Part shown: positions 13,401 to 22,862 of the stretch, piece after piece
Layout of the letters: every line of letters begins with the position of its first letter
How positions within the stretch are numbered: the stretch's first letter is position 1
From: Scolanthus callimorphus
Lineage: Eukaryota > Cnidaria > Anthozoa > Actiniaria > Edwardsiidae
Direction: 5' to 3'
Assembly (NCBI GenBank): GCA_033964015.1
Contig: CM066920.1
Coordinates: forward strand, 12,305,912-12,369,911
DNA: 64,000 nucleotides
The notes under the pieces: generated by a model
The model's input: only the letters and a program-made list of their open reading frames with translations
Databases searched by the model: none
What the model was told of the DNA's origin: nothing
Position numbers and translations under genes: made by a program

Positions 13401-16400
13401 CCTGATCAACTTAACACCAGCCATTAGTGTACTCATCAAAAGCATCGACAACACCCACATCAACATCACCCTAACCATCAGTATCAGAAGCTTTAACAAC
13501 ACCCTGATCAACTTAACACCAGCCATTAGTGTACTCATCAGAAGCATCAACCACACCCACATCAACATCACCCTAACCATCAGTGTCAGAAGCTTTAACA
13601 ACACCCTGATCAACTTAACACCAGCCATTAGTGTACTCATCAGAAGCATCAACAACACCCACATCAACATCACCCTAACCATCAGTATCAGAAGCTTTAA
13701 CAACACCCTGATCAACTTAACACCAGCCATTAGTGTACTCATCAGAAGCATCAACAACACCCACATCAACATCACCCTAACCATCAGTATCAGAAGCTTT
13801 AACAACACCCTCATCAACTTAACACCAGCCATTAGTGTACTCATCAAAAGCATCAACAACACCCACATCAACATCACCCTAACCATCAGTATCAGAAGCT
13901 TTAACAACACCCTCATCAACTTAACACCAGCCATTAGTGTACTCATCAGAAGCATCAACAACACCCACATCAACATCACCCTAACCATCAGTATCAGAAG
14001 CTTTAACAACACCCTCATCAACTTAACACCAGCCATTAGTGTACTCATCAAAAGTGTCAACAACACCCACATCAACATCACCCTAACCATCAGTGTCAGA
14101 AGCTTTAACAACACCCTGATCAACTTAACACCAGCCATTAGTGTACTCATCAGAAGCATCAACCACACCCACATCAACATCACCCTAACCATCAGTGTCA
14201 GAAGCTTTAACAACACCCTGATCAACTTAACACCAGCCATTAGTGTACTCATCAGAAGCATCAACCACACCCACATCAACATCACCCTAACCATCAGTGT
14301 CAGAAGCTTTAACAACACCCTGATCAACTTAACACCAGCCATTAGTGTACTCATCAGAAGCATCAACCACACCCACATCAACATCACCCTAACCATCAGT
14401 GTCAGAAGCTTTAACAACACCCTGATCAACTTAACACCAGCCATTAGTGTACTCATCAAAAGCGTCAACAACACCCACATCAACATCACCCTAACCATCA
14501 GTGTCAGAAGCTTTAACAACACCCTCATCAACTTAACACCAGCCATTAGTGTACTCATCAAAAGCATCAACAACACCCACATCAACATCACCCTAACCAT
14601 CAGTGTCAGAAGCTTTAACAACACCCTGATCAACTTAACACCAGCCATTAGTGTACTCATCAGAAGCATCAACCACACCCACATCAGCATCACCCTAACC
14701 ATCAGTATCAGAAGCTTTAACAACACCCTGATCAACTTAACACCAGCCATTAGTGTACTCATCAGAAGCATCAACAACACCCACATCAACATCACCCTAA
14801 CCATCAGTGTCAGAAGCTTTAAAGTGCATATGAAACGAAATCAACTTTTACATTATTCAACACATTGTTTTTAAAGAAGTACTGCAAGTTTGAAAGAATT
14901 TCGGTAAAATGCTGCGATGTTATGACCGTTCAAAGTTACGTATTTTGATGTGACCTCTGGCTAGCACATTAGCCATTTAGAATATCAGATGACACTGTTT
15001 CGTGACGTAATTTTGTTTCTACACTACAAGGCGAGATTAAAGAAGATGACGAATTCGGCTTCTTATACCCTTCAGACATGCAGCAGGAAATTCAAATAAA
15101 GATTGCTTAGGGAAAACATTTTTATCTACCTAACCAACCAGTTTTGAAAGGTTTATAAGACTTCTATAGTATGCAAGTTAGGTTTTAGCGTGATCGCGCT
15201 CATAGTCTTTGTACACAAGCAAACAAAATGATGCGTCAAATTACATTACTCGCATGCTAATTAGCTAGCCACAAAACTCTTGACTTTGCGAGCGCATAGC
15301 TTCGCGGTTATTTATCAAATCTTTCTCAAACTTGGTCAGCATGTTTGTCTAATAATGATCTATTCAGAGATCCGAAAAACGATTTCGTTTCATATGCACT
15401 TTAACAACAACCTGATCAACTTAACACCAGCCATTAGTGTACTCATCAGAAGCATCAACCACACCCACATCAACATCACCCTAACCATCAGTATCAGAAG
15501 CTTAAATAACACCCTGATCAACCTAACACCAGCCATTAGTGTACTCATCAAAAGCATCAACAACACCCACATCAACATCACCCTCATTGCCACCCTTATC
15601 ACCTCACCCTAACCATCAACACTGCCCTCATCTATATCATCCTGTGTATCTCAACTATTATCATCAAATGCATCACCACCATCAACATCAGAATCACCAC
15701 CACCCTCCTCAACAGTCAGTATCATTGCCACCTTTATCAGCATCAACTCAACCATCAGAAGCATCAACATCCTCTTCAGCATTACCCAACCATCACAATC
15801 TTCATCTTAGCATCAACAACACACTGACATACCTAGTTGTATCATGCCGCTTGATGACATGAGATGTCTTCTCTTTTGCTTTGATGAAAGCAGGTCTCTT
15901 TTTGTTCAGTGCATCCTCCTATAAGAACAAAAGGTTATCATGTCAAAACACATTGCCGAAAACTACTGCTGATTGCCATGGGAAATGAGAAAATTTTGGA
16001 ATTTTTTTTCAGGTTCCTGCTGATTTGCTAGCCCTCAATAATGCAGCACTGGAACATTTTCCACTTCACAAGCTAAAAGCTGGCAGTTGCCAGCTTGTTT
16101 TGATAGCACTGCCCATGTGATTTGATTGATTCTGGACCACTCAAAGCATAAACTTCTTTTCTATATCATACCTTCTCTCTAATGGTTTTTTCAATAGTGT
16201 CCATCTCACGAGTCATCTTTGCATTCTCCTGTTTCTTACTCTTCAGTTGCTGTTCAACAGTTTTCTTCTTGCTCTCCAGTTTTTCAGTCTCTCTGCTTTT
16301 TGTCTTCATTTCTGATGTCAAATGACTAATCTCCTGTTCATTGTGGTAGAGCTTGAAAAGTTGGCATTCCAGTAGGCTGTCCGTCTGGTGAACAAAAATA

Positions 16401-19400
16401 AAAGAGAATTACTATGTTTTAGTGACTAGGACTTTCAAAACATTCTGTCTGGTCAACATCAGAGCAGGTCATTGGACAATGTCCGTCCAATATTGAATGT
16501 TGGCCGGCCAAATAAATGGAAACATGAGGTACCTATAATATACTTCCTCTTTCTCAAGAAGACAAAATGATAATGGGAATTTTTAACAAGATTTTTTTAC
16601 CAAAACAATGGTAATGATGCTATCTGGCTGTGAGGGCACTGCTTTGTTACATGTCTTGCATGCATAAGGCAACTTTCTAGGTTGTCTAGCGTGAATGGAA
16701 ATCCAAGAAATAAGTTTCCCTTTCTAGCTGCCACACTTACCAAGTCTTGGTTTAGTCTGTTGTATTTATCTGCTTCTTCCTTTTCCATTTTGGCTTCTTT
16801 CCTCTCAGCTGCTATTCCCTGAAATAAAGCAGATGAAAACTTTACCATATCACAATTTGGTAGTATAGCAATCTAGCCAGTCAAATAAATTACTGGTGGT
16901 TCAAGATATTTTCTAGACCTCAAATTTATATCTACCTATACAGTAGGTATAACCTATGTACAGTGATCCCCAGGCGCTTGATTGACACTCTGTATCAATA
17001 TTAATCTACCCAAATTTCAGCATTCAACATCAAGTATTTTTTAAAACACAGCAATGATGTACCTTCTTCTTGTGGTAGTTGAAGCTTGTTTCTTCCTCAG
17101 CTTTTTGCATCTCAATTTTTTTCTTGTCATAGGAATCACTCAGCTCTCCAGACCTGCTGATTTTCTCAAACATCGCCGTTCTTTCCTTTGGAGTTTTCAT
17201 TGCAATAGATTCCACGGTACCCTAACAAATGAAAAGGCAGTGTTAAAATACCATAAAAACTACCACAATCAATATTTACCTTTTTCACATTCTCTAATTA
17301 AAGTGAGATTTCATTTACTACGTATAGATCTTGAAGCATGGCTTGAAATTTAAAAAACCTTAAGTAAAAATTTGTTACTGGTACTTCTAAAATATGAGTT
17401 AAGTACAATTTTTAGGGCATGAAACACAGTGATGGTGCTCCATGTTAGTTGTCAACGCTAAACTTGTTATTCTTTTGGCAAATTTCGCACAATCTGACAG
17501 CAATATTAGTCATCAGGAAAGAATAAACAGGTTAATCTAAATTTTTCATATGATGCCTGCTTACGAACCTGATCACATAGTTTCTACTTGGGGGGGGGGG
17601 GGGGGGGGGGGAGGATCACATAGTTTCTACTTGGGGGGGGGGGGGGAGGCAAGGCTGTAATGGCTGTTATCACCAAAGGATTTGGAACAAGCCTGATATA
17701 TACCGTATTCCGCGGATAACCGAGAAAAAGAAGATGTGTGTCCATTTAGCTTGACCAATCGTTATCCTCTGAATAGTTTATGTATTTCCATCCAAAGCAG
17801 TTTGCCAATACAGTGGTCATCGAAATAAAATAAAATGATTGTGCGATCTTAAAGAAATTCGCTCGTTGCACCCGTGTATTTTATAGAAGAGCGACGCTAT
17901 CGCATGCATTTCAAAGAAATCCCTATCACAAATAAGCAGGTTTACTTTCTGATTGAAATGCTGCTAGAGACAATTTTTTAGAGGCATAAATCACACAGAA
18001 TAATGATATTGAAGAAAACTCCCAAATGCCTTGGACTATCTTAAGGAATAAAAACTGCATGAGGTTTCATTTCGTTGGGAAAGGGTCGAGTATATCATTT
18101 GCGGCAGAAGTTTGCACACGCAGCAGTGTCTTTGCTCGTCAGTTTCCTCTTCGAGTTGAGATTTATGAAAGTTTTCCAACGAAGGCTTACTTTAGAATTG
18201 CCCGTATTTAACAGCAGCTTTATTTTGCTGGGAAAAATATTACCGAGAAGTCACAATTTGCGGTAGAACTTTCAGCACTCGCAGCAGTGTGCTAGTGTCG
18301 TAGTGTGGTTGGTCGTTTATTCTCTTGTCAAGTTGAGATTTACGCAAGTTTTCCCAGACCTACTAAATTCCCCATATTTAAGGACAAACAAGAAAGAACA
18401 AAAAAACGGCAGCTACTGTTCGCAATTGTTTGAGCAGGTAGTCTTGTATTTATAAACGGGTTTTGACGGCGTTGGCTGCAAGCATTTTATTGTAGCTGGC
18501 ACATGAAGTTGTTTTTGAACAACACGCTCTCAACTGAGTGATAGCTGTCATGAAACGCAACGACGCATATCGCTATTTGACATGAACCGGAAGCGTCACG
18601 GACGTTGGGTAGCGACTCAGAAAAGCATAGTTTTCAGGCAGGCGTTCTTTTCTCCTTTTCCTCCCTGCCCCCCTGCCCTCCAATTTGTCACAAATCCAAG
18701 ATGGCGGCCAAGCGAAAGCAAACTCGCGTTTCTCAACCTAAAACTACTCTCCAATGCCTGCGAGCAGGCTACAAGAAAGGAGAATTCAAACTCGAAAGTG
18801 ACTCATAAAGGCACAACTTCCAGCCCTGTCTTATGCTTTTCAACAAACCTGAAAAACCAGGAAGTTTTTGGCTTTGATCAAAATGCCAAGACTTTCTAAT
18901 TTGGCTGTATACTGTGCAGGTGGCACAACTTTGCCATCAATCCTATACTCTGTACCACTGCCAACAATCCTGGGAAATTACAGAACAGAAAAACAATCAT
19001 TAACAAAGTGCAGTAGACATGCTGAAAAGTACTGGTAGCAGTCAGATACGAGCCAGCTTGCTTTTCATTTTCAACATGTCTCCCTTCCATCTTGAAAATG
19101 GGAGAGAATTTATTGTGAGTAGGAGATCACACATCTAATTAAATGGAATAAGAGGAGACTTTGAGACTCTAGTAAGACATGGCCATGAAGTATTTCAACT
19201 TCTTTAATTTTGAACATAACATTTTACTCTTGAGTCTACGTCTTACCACAAGCTTTAGATTAAACTGCAAGCAAGCATTATTTTAGAATGAAAGGGGGAG
19301 ACATCATCTGAACTAAAGGGAGACTTGGCTCCCCTGGCTGATATATTTTGGGGAGATAGCAGCATATTTTGTCTACTTCTTAATTACCCGGTACTCTCCA

Positions 19401-20666
19401 TTATCCACCAAACAGTAACTTCAAATAAAGCACCTGTCCAAGTTCTGGAAAGTTTGCTGTAATTTTAGCTAAAGGTGTTGATTATTAATGGAAATGGCCT
19501 ATTAAGAACAACATACTTGCGAGTGAATCTGATCTCTGTGCCATCTTCCTCTGCATAAACAGCTGTGACCTTGGCACTGTTTGCCACAGGATTCCCAACA
19601 GGAGCTCCATGAATAAGATCCTGAATGTTAAGCATACCATGTACCATCTTATTGGTGTTTTTTTTTGCAAAATCTCATTGAAAAATTAAAGCCATTATTA
19701 TAGCGCTATTCACACTGACGTCATCATTGTTATTAATGTGCCAACCAGAGATTGATTCGTTGAAAGAACAAAGGGCGCTACTCAATCTATGGTTGGCACA
19801 TTAGCATTACAATGGCAATGTTGATAAACCATGAATAGCGCTATAGAGGTAACTGAGTTGTGAAGATTACAAAGGAAGATAGTACATACCTTGACATTTT
19901 TCACCCTTAAACTTTGAGTCCTCTCACCAAACACAAAACTAATGGCATCCATGAGGTTTGATTTACCTGGGGATAGGGTGATAATTTCCCCAAAAAAATG
20001 ACACATTTAGGATAAAAGCAAACCATTTTAGGTATTTCTTGCTTGGATTTCAGATGAGTGTTGTAAACTAAGCACATAGTAAATGCACTTAGCCAATCAG
20101 AAACAAGACAACAAGACAAATTCAACAACTAACCAGTCTGTGGACAAAGTACCAAAGAAAACAAGACTGCATCTTTGGATTTTCTTCTCATTCTCATTAG
20201 TTGACTAAACAAAGATCCCAGACTTTGACCAATAGAAACATGATTTACTATAGTTTAATAACATCATATTTTTGAAAAAGCAAACACTTCCCCTTGAATT
20301 CCCCTAAAAGATACCACTGGCTGCAATTTTAACCCCTAAAAGATGCAGCAAACATCCCTTCCCAAAAAATATAGGAGTACCATATGATTTGTGGCATTGG
20401 TGGAAATCTGGGAAGTAATTGGGGACATTAGAGAAATATTAGAGAAACATTTTTATTTCTGGGATTAATGGGGATGGTCAGGAAACAAACCATGAAACCA
20501 CAGTTCCTAACATATAAAAGCCAGTCTTACAAGTGACATGATCGTAGCTAGACTTACCACAGCCATTTGGTCCAATAATTGCAGTGAAGCGGAAAAATGG
20601 TCCAATTGTATGTGCCCCTTTGTATGACTTAAAATTTTCAAGTTCCAGGCGCTCTAGAAAACCCAT
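1431..20666 (-). CDS. SMC1A: SMC1 cohesin subunit, N-terminal 773 residues (3' exons beyond left edge)
   Basis: SMC1 pairs with SMC3 to form the cohesin ring, which uses ATP to hold sister chromatids in the nucleus. Coding exons in order: 20666-20558, 19966-19890, 19620-19517, 18969-18849, 17221-17063, 16818-16741, 16384-16172, 15918-15833, 12870-12822, 10952-10842, 10290-10219, 9821-9724, 9405-9361, 8606-8352, 7728-7626, 6885-6754, 6188-6037, 4993-4798, 1694-1626, 1520-1431. All junctions are GT/AG and the phases give 773 codons without a stop. Residues 1-160 are the head: start [17 protein letters not shown], Walker A at 32-39 (GPNGCGKS), Q-loop region NFLVFQG near 132-138. Coiled coil follows to about 500, then the hinge (about 505-655, VYGRLIDLC to KSGVISGG) and the start of the returning coil. 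The family is about 1230 residues, so the second coil, ABC signature and Walker B lie outside the window. Compared from memory with vertebrate SMC1A there are no gaps. Vertebrates also have SMC1B; this is taken as the single invertebrate SMC1. Confidence 0.96.
1938..2084. repeat. Two-copy tandem duplication, about 73 bp
   Basis: CGAACAACGAATGCATTAGAG and GGAACAACGAATGCTTTGGAG start two diverged copies, each ending in AAGGCGGACT. No coding meaning. Confidence 0.65.
2400..2632. repeat. Overlapping inverted repeats (ATACCACAAC and GGACATACCACGGAA)
   Basis: ATACCACAAC at 2400 pairs with GTTGTGGTAT ending 2576; GAGGACATACCACGGAA near 2457 pairs with TTCCGTGGTATGTCCTC ending near 2614. The interior is rich in GCGCGCGC. 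This looks like two interleaved MITE ends in the last SMC1 intron visible. Confidence 0.6.
2803..4340. repeat. Tandem array of long palindromes (about 355-bp unit)
   Basis: Three hairpins, 2803-2951, 3876-4011 and 4228-4340, each begin TTAATGACTGCTYCCGAGGG and end with its reverse complement; the inner arms carry TTTCCCTCGAATCTC-type sequence. Each is followed by TTTTRTTATATAGC and a spacer with paired CCCGCGCGGGC-type motifs, CCACGTGACC and AACCAATCRGAGCGCGCGC. Removing the TTAA element leaves a regular period near 355 bases. A diverged fourth relative reaches about 4710. All of it is in the SMC1 intron between exons 18 and 19. Confidence 0.85.
3165..3879. mobile_element. TTAA-flanked MITE family, copy 1
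   Basis: Inverted ends TTAAGGTATGAGTATACCTT and AAGGTATACTCATACCTTAA, with TTAA at both borders. The copy is inserted at the TTAA that starts a palindrome unit. Inside is a second inverted pair around GGTGTGCGGGATTTTTGAT. No transposase ORF. The same element recurs inverted at 59635-60339. A non-autonomous piggyBac-type element is the likely class. Confidence 0.8.
5650..5806. mobile_element. Long hairpin/MITE with near-perfect arms
   Basis: GTAGGTTTAC at 5650 pairs with GTAAACCTAC ending 5806; arms of about 65 bases include GCACGTTTTGTCGAGAA, CGCGTTTCTCGC and CTGATTGGCT. No ORF. In the SMC1 intron between exons 17 and 18. Confidence 0.75.
6180..6425. repeat. Tandem duplication carrying copies of the SMC1 exon 17 acceptor
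   Basis: A unit of about 115 bases beginning GAAGCGCTTTCTATAA is repeated at about 6180, 6291 and, partly, 6399. On the minus strand the unit contains the exon 17 acceptor and first bases (ctTATAG|AAAGCGCTTC), so up to two decoy acceptors lie upstream of the real one at 6188. Confidence 0.8.
6975..7376. repeat. Nested tandem duplications in SMC1 intron
   Basis: A short unit containing TTGATATTAGAGGA and GAATTACGTGTAGAAAT is doubled at about 6975-7085. A unit of about 150 bases containing AACGAAGTTTCAC and TTGGTAGTGTTGCTATGCTG is doubled at about 7078-7226 and 7232-7372. Confidence 0.8.
9220..9344. mobile_element. AGAGCRGATTTC MITE family, copy 1
   Basis: TAGAGCAGATTTCGTATGAC pairs with its complement ending at 9344; the arms continue through CTGTGAAAAGTGCCG. 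Length 125. Related to the copies at 34570-34825 and 45730-45852. Confidence 0.75.
10432..10632. mobile_element. MITE with 56-bp near-perfect terminal inverted repeats
   Basis: The left arm begins AATAGACCTCCTCAGCTTGG and runs through ATCACGTGGCATTC; the right arm is its exact complement ending GGTCTATT. Only about 90 bases separate the arms, so it can fold into a long hairpin. In the SMC1 intron between exons 11 and 10. It splits a segment (GAGCAAT/GCCCAGGGAAGTG) that has an intact relative near 10036. Confidence 0.85.
11842..12725. mobile_element. Foldback-like element with 13-bp tandem-repeat arms
   Basis: The left arm (about 11842-12118) is roughly twenty copies of a 13-base unit containing CGTTGCCTTTT. 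The right arm (about 12516-12722) is about fourteen copies of its reverse complement, AAAAGGCAACG plus two variable bases. Between them is about 400 bases of unique sequence holding an open reading frame that continues into the right arm. Inverted arms built from short tandem repeats are the mark of foldback (FB/Galileo-type) transposons. It lies in the SMC1 intron between exons 9 and 10, ending about 100 bases from exon 9. No clear target-site duplication was found. Confidence 0.5.
12204..12695 (+). CDS. ORF inside the foldback-like element, very basic protein of 163 aa
   Basis: Start [18 protein letters not shown] in a good context (AAAAATGG); an in-frame ATG 21 bases upstream is less likely. 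Residues 1-110 are unique and strongly basic with [19 protein letters not shown], predicted helical or coiled. Residues from about 112 are encoded by the 13-bp repeat arm and cycle through a 13-residue pattern ([13 protein letters not shown]). The N-terminal part recalls the basic Arg/Lys leaders of cnidarian transposon proteins, but I cannot name the family. It is antisense to SMC1 inside an intron. Upstream, a pyrimidine tract plus CAG (ttctcttcttgcag type, about 11835-11848) could be a splice acceptor. Coding status is uncertain. Confidence 0.4.
   Translation: MDLPVKSLGAQRLLESQQRRIERRKNVARSYYERKKEEILSKRREQNNGVNPGASAEQRAKWRLYKSKERQRTAIYVNRPGKKPIFKNRVTKKRALDRVKEVVKRTAKRQRQNASRKGNAKRQRQNASRKGNAKRQRQKATLKGNAKRQHQKATPKGNAKMQR
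13155..14818. repeat. 102-bp minisatellite, about 16 copies, in SMC1 intron
   Basis: The unit, recognisable by AGAAGCTTTAACAACACCCT, CCAGCCATTAGTGTACTCAT and ACCCACATCAACATCACCCT, repeats every 102 bases with 1-5 substitutions per copy. Two recurring variants (CATCAACCAC/CATCAACAAC and GTGTC/GTATC) are scattered through the copies. Because 102 is divisible by 3 and the unit lacks stops, both strands are open for more than 600 codons; this is an artefact, not coding. It lies between SMC1 exons 9 and 8. Confidence 0.95.
14819..15404. mobile_element. TTAA-flanked inverted-repeat element inserted in the minisatellite
   Basis: The minisatellite is interrupted inside its AGCTTTAACAAC motif. The insert begins AGTGCATATGAAACGAAATC (14823-14842) and ends with the exact reverse complement (15381-15400). 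TTAA is present at both borders (14819-14822, 15401-15404) and only once in uninterrupted repeat units, so it is the target duplication. TTAA targeting is typical of piggyBac-type transposons. The 578-base core has no transposase ORF. Confidence 0.85.
15405..15600. repeat. Continuation of the 102-bp minisatellite beyond an insertion
   Basis: About two more units of the same array resume exactly after the TTAA element. From 15600 to 15830 the sequence decays into related CATCACC/CATCAAC-rich repeats up to the edge of SMC1 exon 8. Confidence 0.9.
17588..17648. repeat. Duplicated motif with G22 and G14 runs
   Basis: CATAGTTTCTACTTG followed by a run of 22 G (17590-17611), then the same motif followed by 14 G (17633-17646). 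Homopolymer lengths in raw sequence may be inexact. In the SMC1 intron between exons 5 and 4. Confidence 0.8.
18701..18808 (+). CDS. Possible short ORF with promoter-like leader, antisense in SMC1 intron
   Basis: Reads 35 residues from [20 protein letters not shown] to a stop, Lys-rich. Its start overlaps a YY1-type CCAAGATGGCGGCC, and an ETS-type ACCGGAAGC lies 115 bases upstream. That arrangement is usual at ubiquitously expressed starts. It could be the first exon of an unseen gene, a copied 5' end, or chance. Confidence 0.25.
   Translation: MAAKRKQTRVSQPKTTLQCLRAGYKKGEFKLESDS
19699..19845. mobile_element. Small MITE with TATAGCGCTATTCA ends
   Basis: TATAGCGCTATTCA at the left pairs with TGAATAGCGCTATA at the right; inner arms share AATGTGCCAACC/GGTTGGCACATT. 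In the SMC1 intron between exons 3 and 2. Confidence 0.75.
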
Positions 20667-20766
20667 CTTGACACTGAAAAATGAAATTATTTCAATCACT
20701 TCATTTCTGTATTTCACATTTCCACAGAAATGACACATTCTTTCATGTGAGTCACGCAATTATTAC

Positions 20767-20908
20767 ATTTACATCTTGTTGCTACCCAATTCAGATCATG
20801 TGATTATTCCTTTGGATGGTTAACAATTGTCTAATTTTTCTCACTCGACCAAGTGCACAAGTGTATGTGCAGAACTGACAAAGGTATCGCAACAAGATGT
20901 AAGTGAAT
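20767..20908. mobile_element. Small MITE with TTACATCTTGTTGC ends
   Basis: TTACATCTTGTTGC at the left pairs with GCAACAAGATGTAA at the right; about 140 bases, no ORF. In the SMC1 5' UTR intron. Confidence 0.65.
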
Positions 20909-21029
20909 GCCATTAGCAGATTAGATATATTGCCTTAAGCAACTGTATACTGTTTACATGACCATCTTCTACTCAAAATGTATACAACATGCAACAAGAA
21001 ACATTGAACCGTTACACAATGCTTTAAAG

Positions 21030-22161
21030 TACAGTCGAAGCTCTCCGTGCGACCGCTCTCGTAAGCGACCAGCTCCCATAACAACCATTTTCCCGAAACC
21101 CCGTTTGAAATGTCACATAAACTCTGTTATTTCAAGCTCTCATCGATGCGACCAGCTCCGTTAGCGACCACAATTTTAAATCACCAACAGAGATTTTCTA
21201 TTGTTTTTAAGCTCTCGTAAGTGACCATAGTACTTTTTGTCTTTAAAACATCAGTTATCACCGCATAAATATCTTAAATGATAAAAGCTGCACCGGTGAA
21301 ATGCTATTTTCTATGTACATATTTGCGGGTATCTATTCTTAATTAAAGTCAGGAAATAAATCAAACTATTTTAAGCATTAGTATCACATGTTTTTTTCTA
21401 GATTTATTGTACTAAGCTCTCGTAAGCGACCAACGCCTATTGGTCAAGTAGAAAGCCGCTTGGTGGTCGCTTACGAGAACCGTTCTCGTAATGCACCAGT
21501 CAATTGACAGCCCCGCACCCCCCCATTCGCGCATTAGCGGGGTACTAGCGGGGCTTTCGTACATAATTCACACTACATTACTGCCCCGTTGGTCGGGAGA
21601 TGCACTTTCTTTCACGGCTTCCACACAGTACATCGAGCGGGGAGTCACTCTCTTCCCGGTACACAACAAACAGAAACCAGCCCGCTTTCCGGGCTGCTTC
21701 ACCTCCATGTGAACACCCCTTTACTTCACAAAAGACACGACAAATACAGATTTTTGTTACTTGAATTACACGTATTTAAGTCTAAACTAGCGAAAGTACA
21801 TGCAAGTAGAAAAATATGGTTTTATTACGCTTTGCGATCGGCTGCGGCTGCATTGAAAACTGGGCAACATTGACATGACTCTTTTCAGTGAGTAAAAATC
21901 CTTTGTGTTATCTTCTAAATTCAGTGGGCAAGGAGCGCATTCACTCTTAATTATTACCCTGGGGACGGTGCATTCACCTCTCAGATTGTCCCCGCAAACC
22001 GAGGCGCTCACTGCCTTTCATTTGCCAAAAAGTGAATGCCCCGCTAATGCGCGAATGGGGGGGTGCGGGGCTGTCAATTGACTGGTGCATAAGCGACCAG
22101 CTCCGTTAACGACCGCAATTTTCAGTTCCCGAGGTGGTCGCTTACGAGAGCTTCGACTGTA
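21030..22161. mobile_element. TA-flanked Tc1/mariner- or pogo-like element (outer of a nested pair)
   Basis: Ends read TACAGTCGAAGCTCTC and GAGAGCTTCGACTGTA, followed inward by repeated GTAAGCGACCAGCTCC motifs in both orientations. The TA at each end fits a TA duplication, and CAGT-type ends are usual in this superfamily. No transposase remains. It is split by the element at 21492-22089. Confidence 0.65.
21492..22089. mobile_element. TAA-flanked (PIF/Harbinger-like) element nested in the outer element
   Basis: Inverted ends of about 50 bases begin TGCACCAGTCAATTGACAG and include CCCCGCACCCCCCCATTCGC. TAA is duplicated at 21489-21491 and 22090-22092; joining the flanks restores the outer element's repeated motif CGTAAGCGACC. 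A 3-bp TAA/TWA duplication is typical of PIF/Harbinger elements. Confidence 0.8.
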
Positions 22162-22544
22162 ACACTAAGTTAATGTAAGTCAAAATCGGTCTTCACTAAT
22201 TTTTTTGGGGTCCCATTTATCGAGTAGCACTGCACCACATGTTTGAGTACATGTCAACATGAAGCATGAAATAAAACAACAAACTCATGCAAATCAAATA
22301 GGTAACATCCACCACGCTGATCTTAACGCTTAATACTAACAACACAGGTACAAAAATGGGAAACCATGTCCTACTTTGACTGCTGTAACTAAAAGAAACT
22401 TGTGTTTCGACATCAGGGTCGGTTGTATAAAAAGTCAACACCAAAACAGAACAAGTTACATCTAAATTTTGCATGAAATGATCACATTATCGATTCATTA
22501 CCGATAATATTGAATTAAAAACTCACGAAGAACGTTTTACGTAC

Positions 22545-22640
22545 CTTTTGAACAAGTTAGGAAACGATTTTTCGACGTAAAACACGACAAAACTACAACT
22601 AAGTCATCACCCTCCGCTTGCGTATTCTTCTTGTTCGAAT
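22545..22640 (-). other. SMC1A: Putative 5' untranslated exon of SMC1
   Basis: The start-codon exon is preceded on the minus strand by a good acceptor (pyrimidine run ending CAG at about 20674-20676), which implies an upstream non-coding exon. A consensus donor (AAAAG|gtacgt) sits at 22545. Its upstream edge is not visible; 22640 is a guess bounded by the E2F-type site. The resulting 5' UTR intron of about 1.9 kb contains the nested transposons at 21.0-22.2 kb. Confidence 0.5.
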
Positions 22641-22862
22641 GTTTTGGCGGGAAACTACCGCTGGGGTCTGGCACTAGGCGGCGCGCGCATCATTTTATAA
22701 AGACGCCGCTGAGTACAGCTGGCTCATTGCGAATCTCGTGGAAGCAAAACAAAGTTTTTGCAAAAAGAACATCGAAAAATGACATGAAGTTGTCGCTTGT
22801 TGCGGATCGGATTGCTGTGCATTGTACTTTACACAAGAAGTAGGCGTTTTATAAATTTTGCT
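22600..22862. promoter_or_regulatory. Bidirectional SMC1/TIMM10B promoter with E2F-type site
   Basis: SMC1 (leftward) and TIMM10B (rightward) start less than 320 bases apart with nothing coding between them. TTTTGGCGGGAAA at 22642-22654 is a textbook E2F site. A CG-rich stretch (GGCGGCGCGCGC) follows at about 22678-22690. No TATA box is obvious. E2F control would suit an S-phase gene such as SMC1; that link is inference. Confidence 0.6.

Noticed and set aside
13155..14818. Possible CRISPR-like array
   Set aside because: The whole unit repeats with no unique spacers, the host is eukaryotic and there are no cas genes; it is a minisatellite. The same holds for the 53- and 115-bp arrays.
12972..14874. 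Open frames of 610 and 624 codons on opposite strands
   Set aside because: They are produced by the 102-bp minisatellite (period divisible by 3, no stops), have no start context, domain or splice support, and lie in an SMC1 intron.
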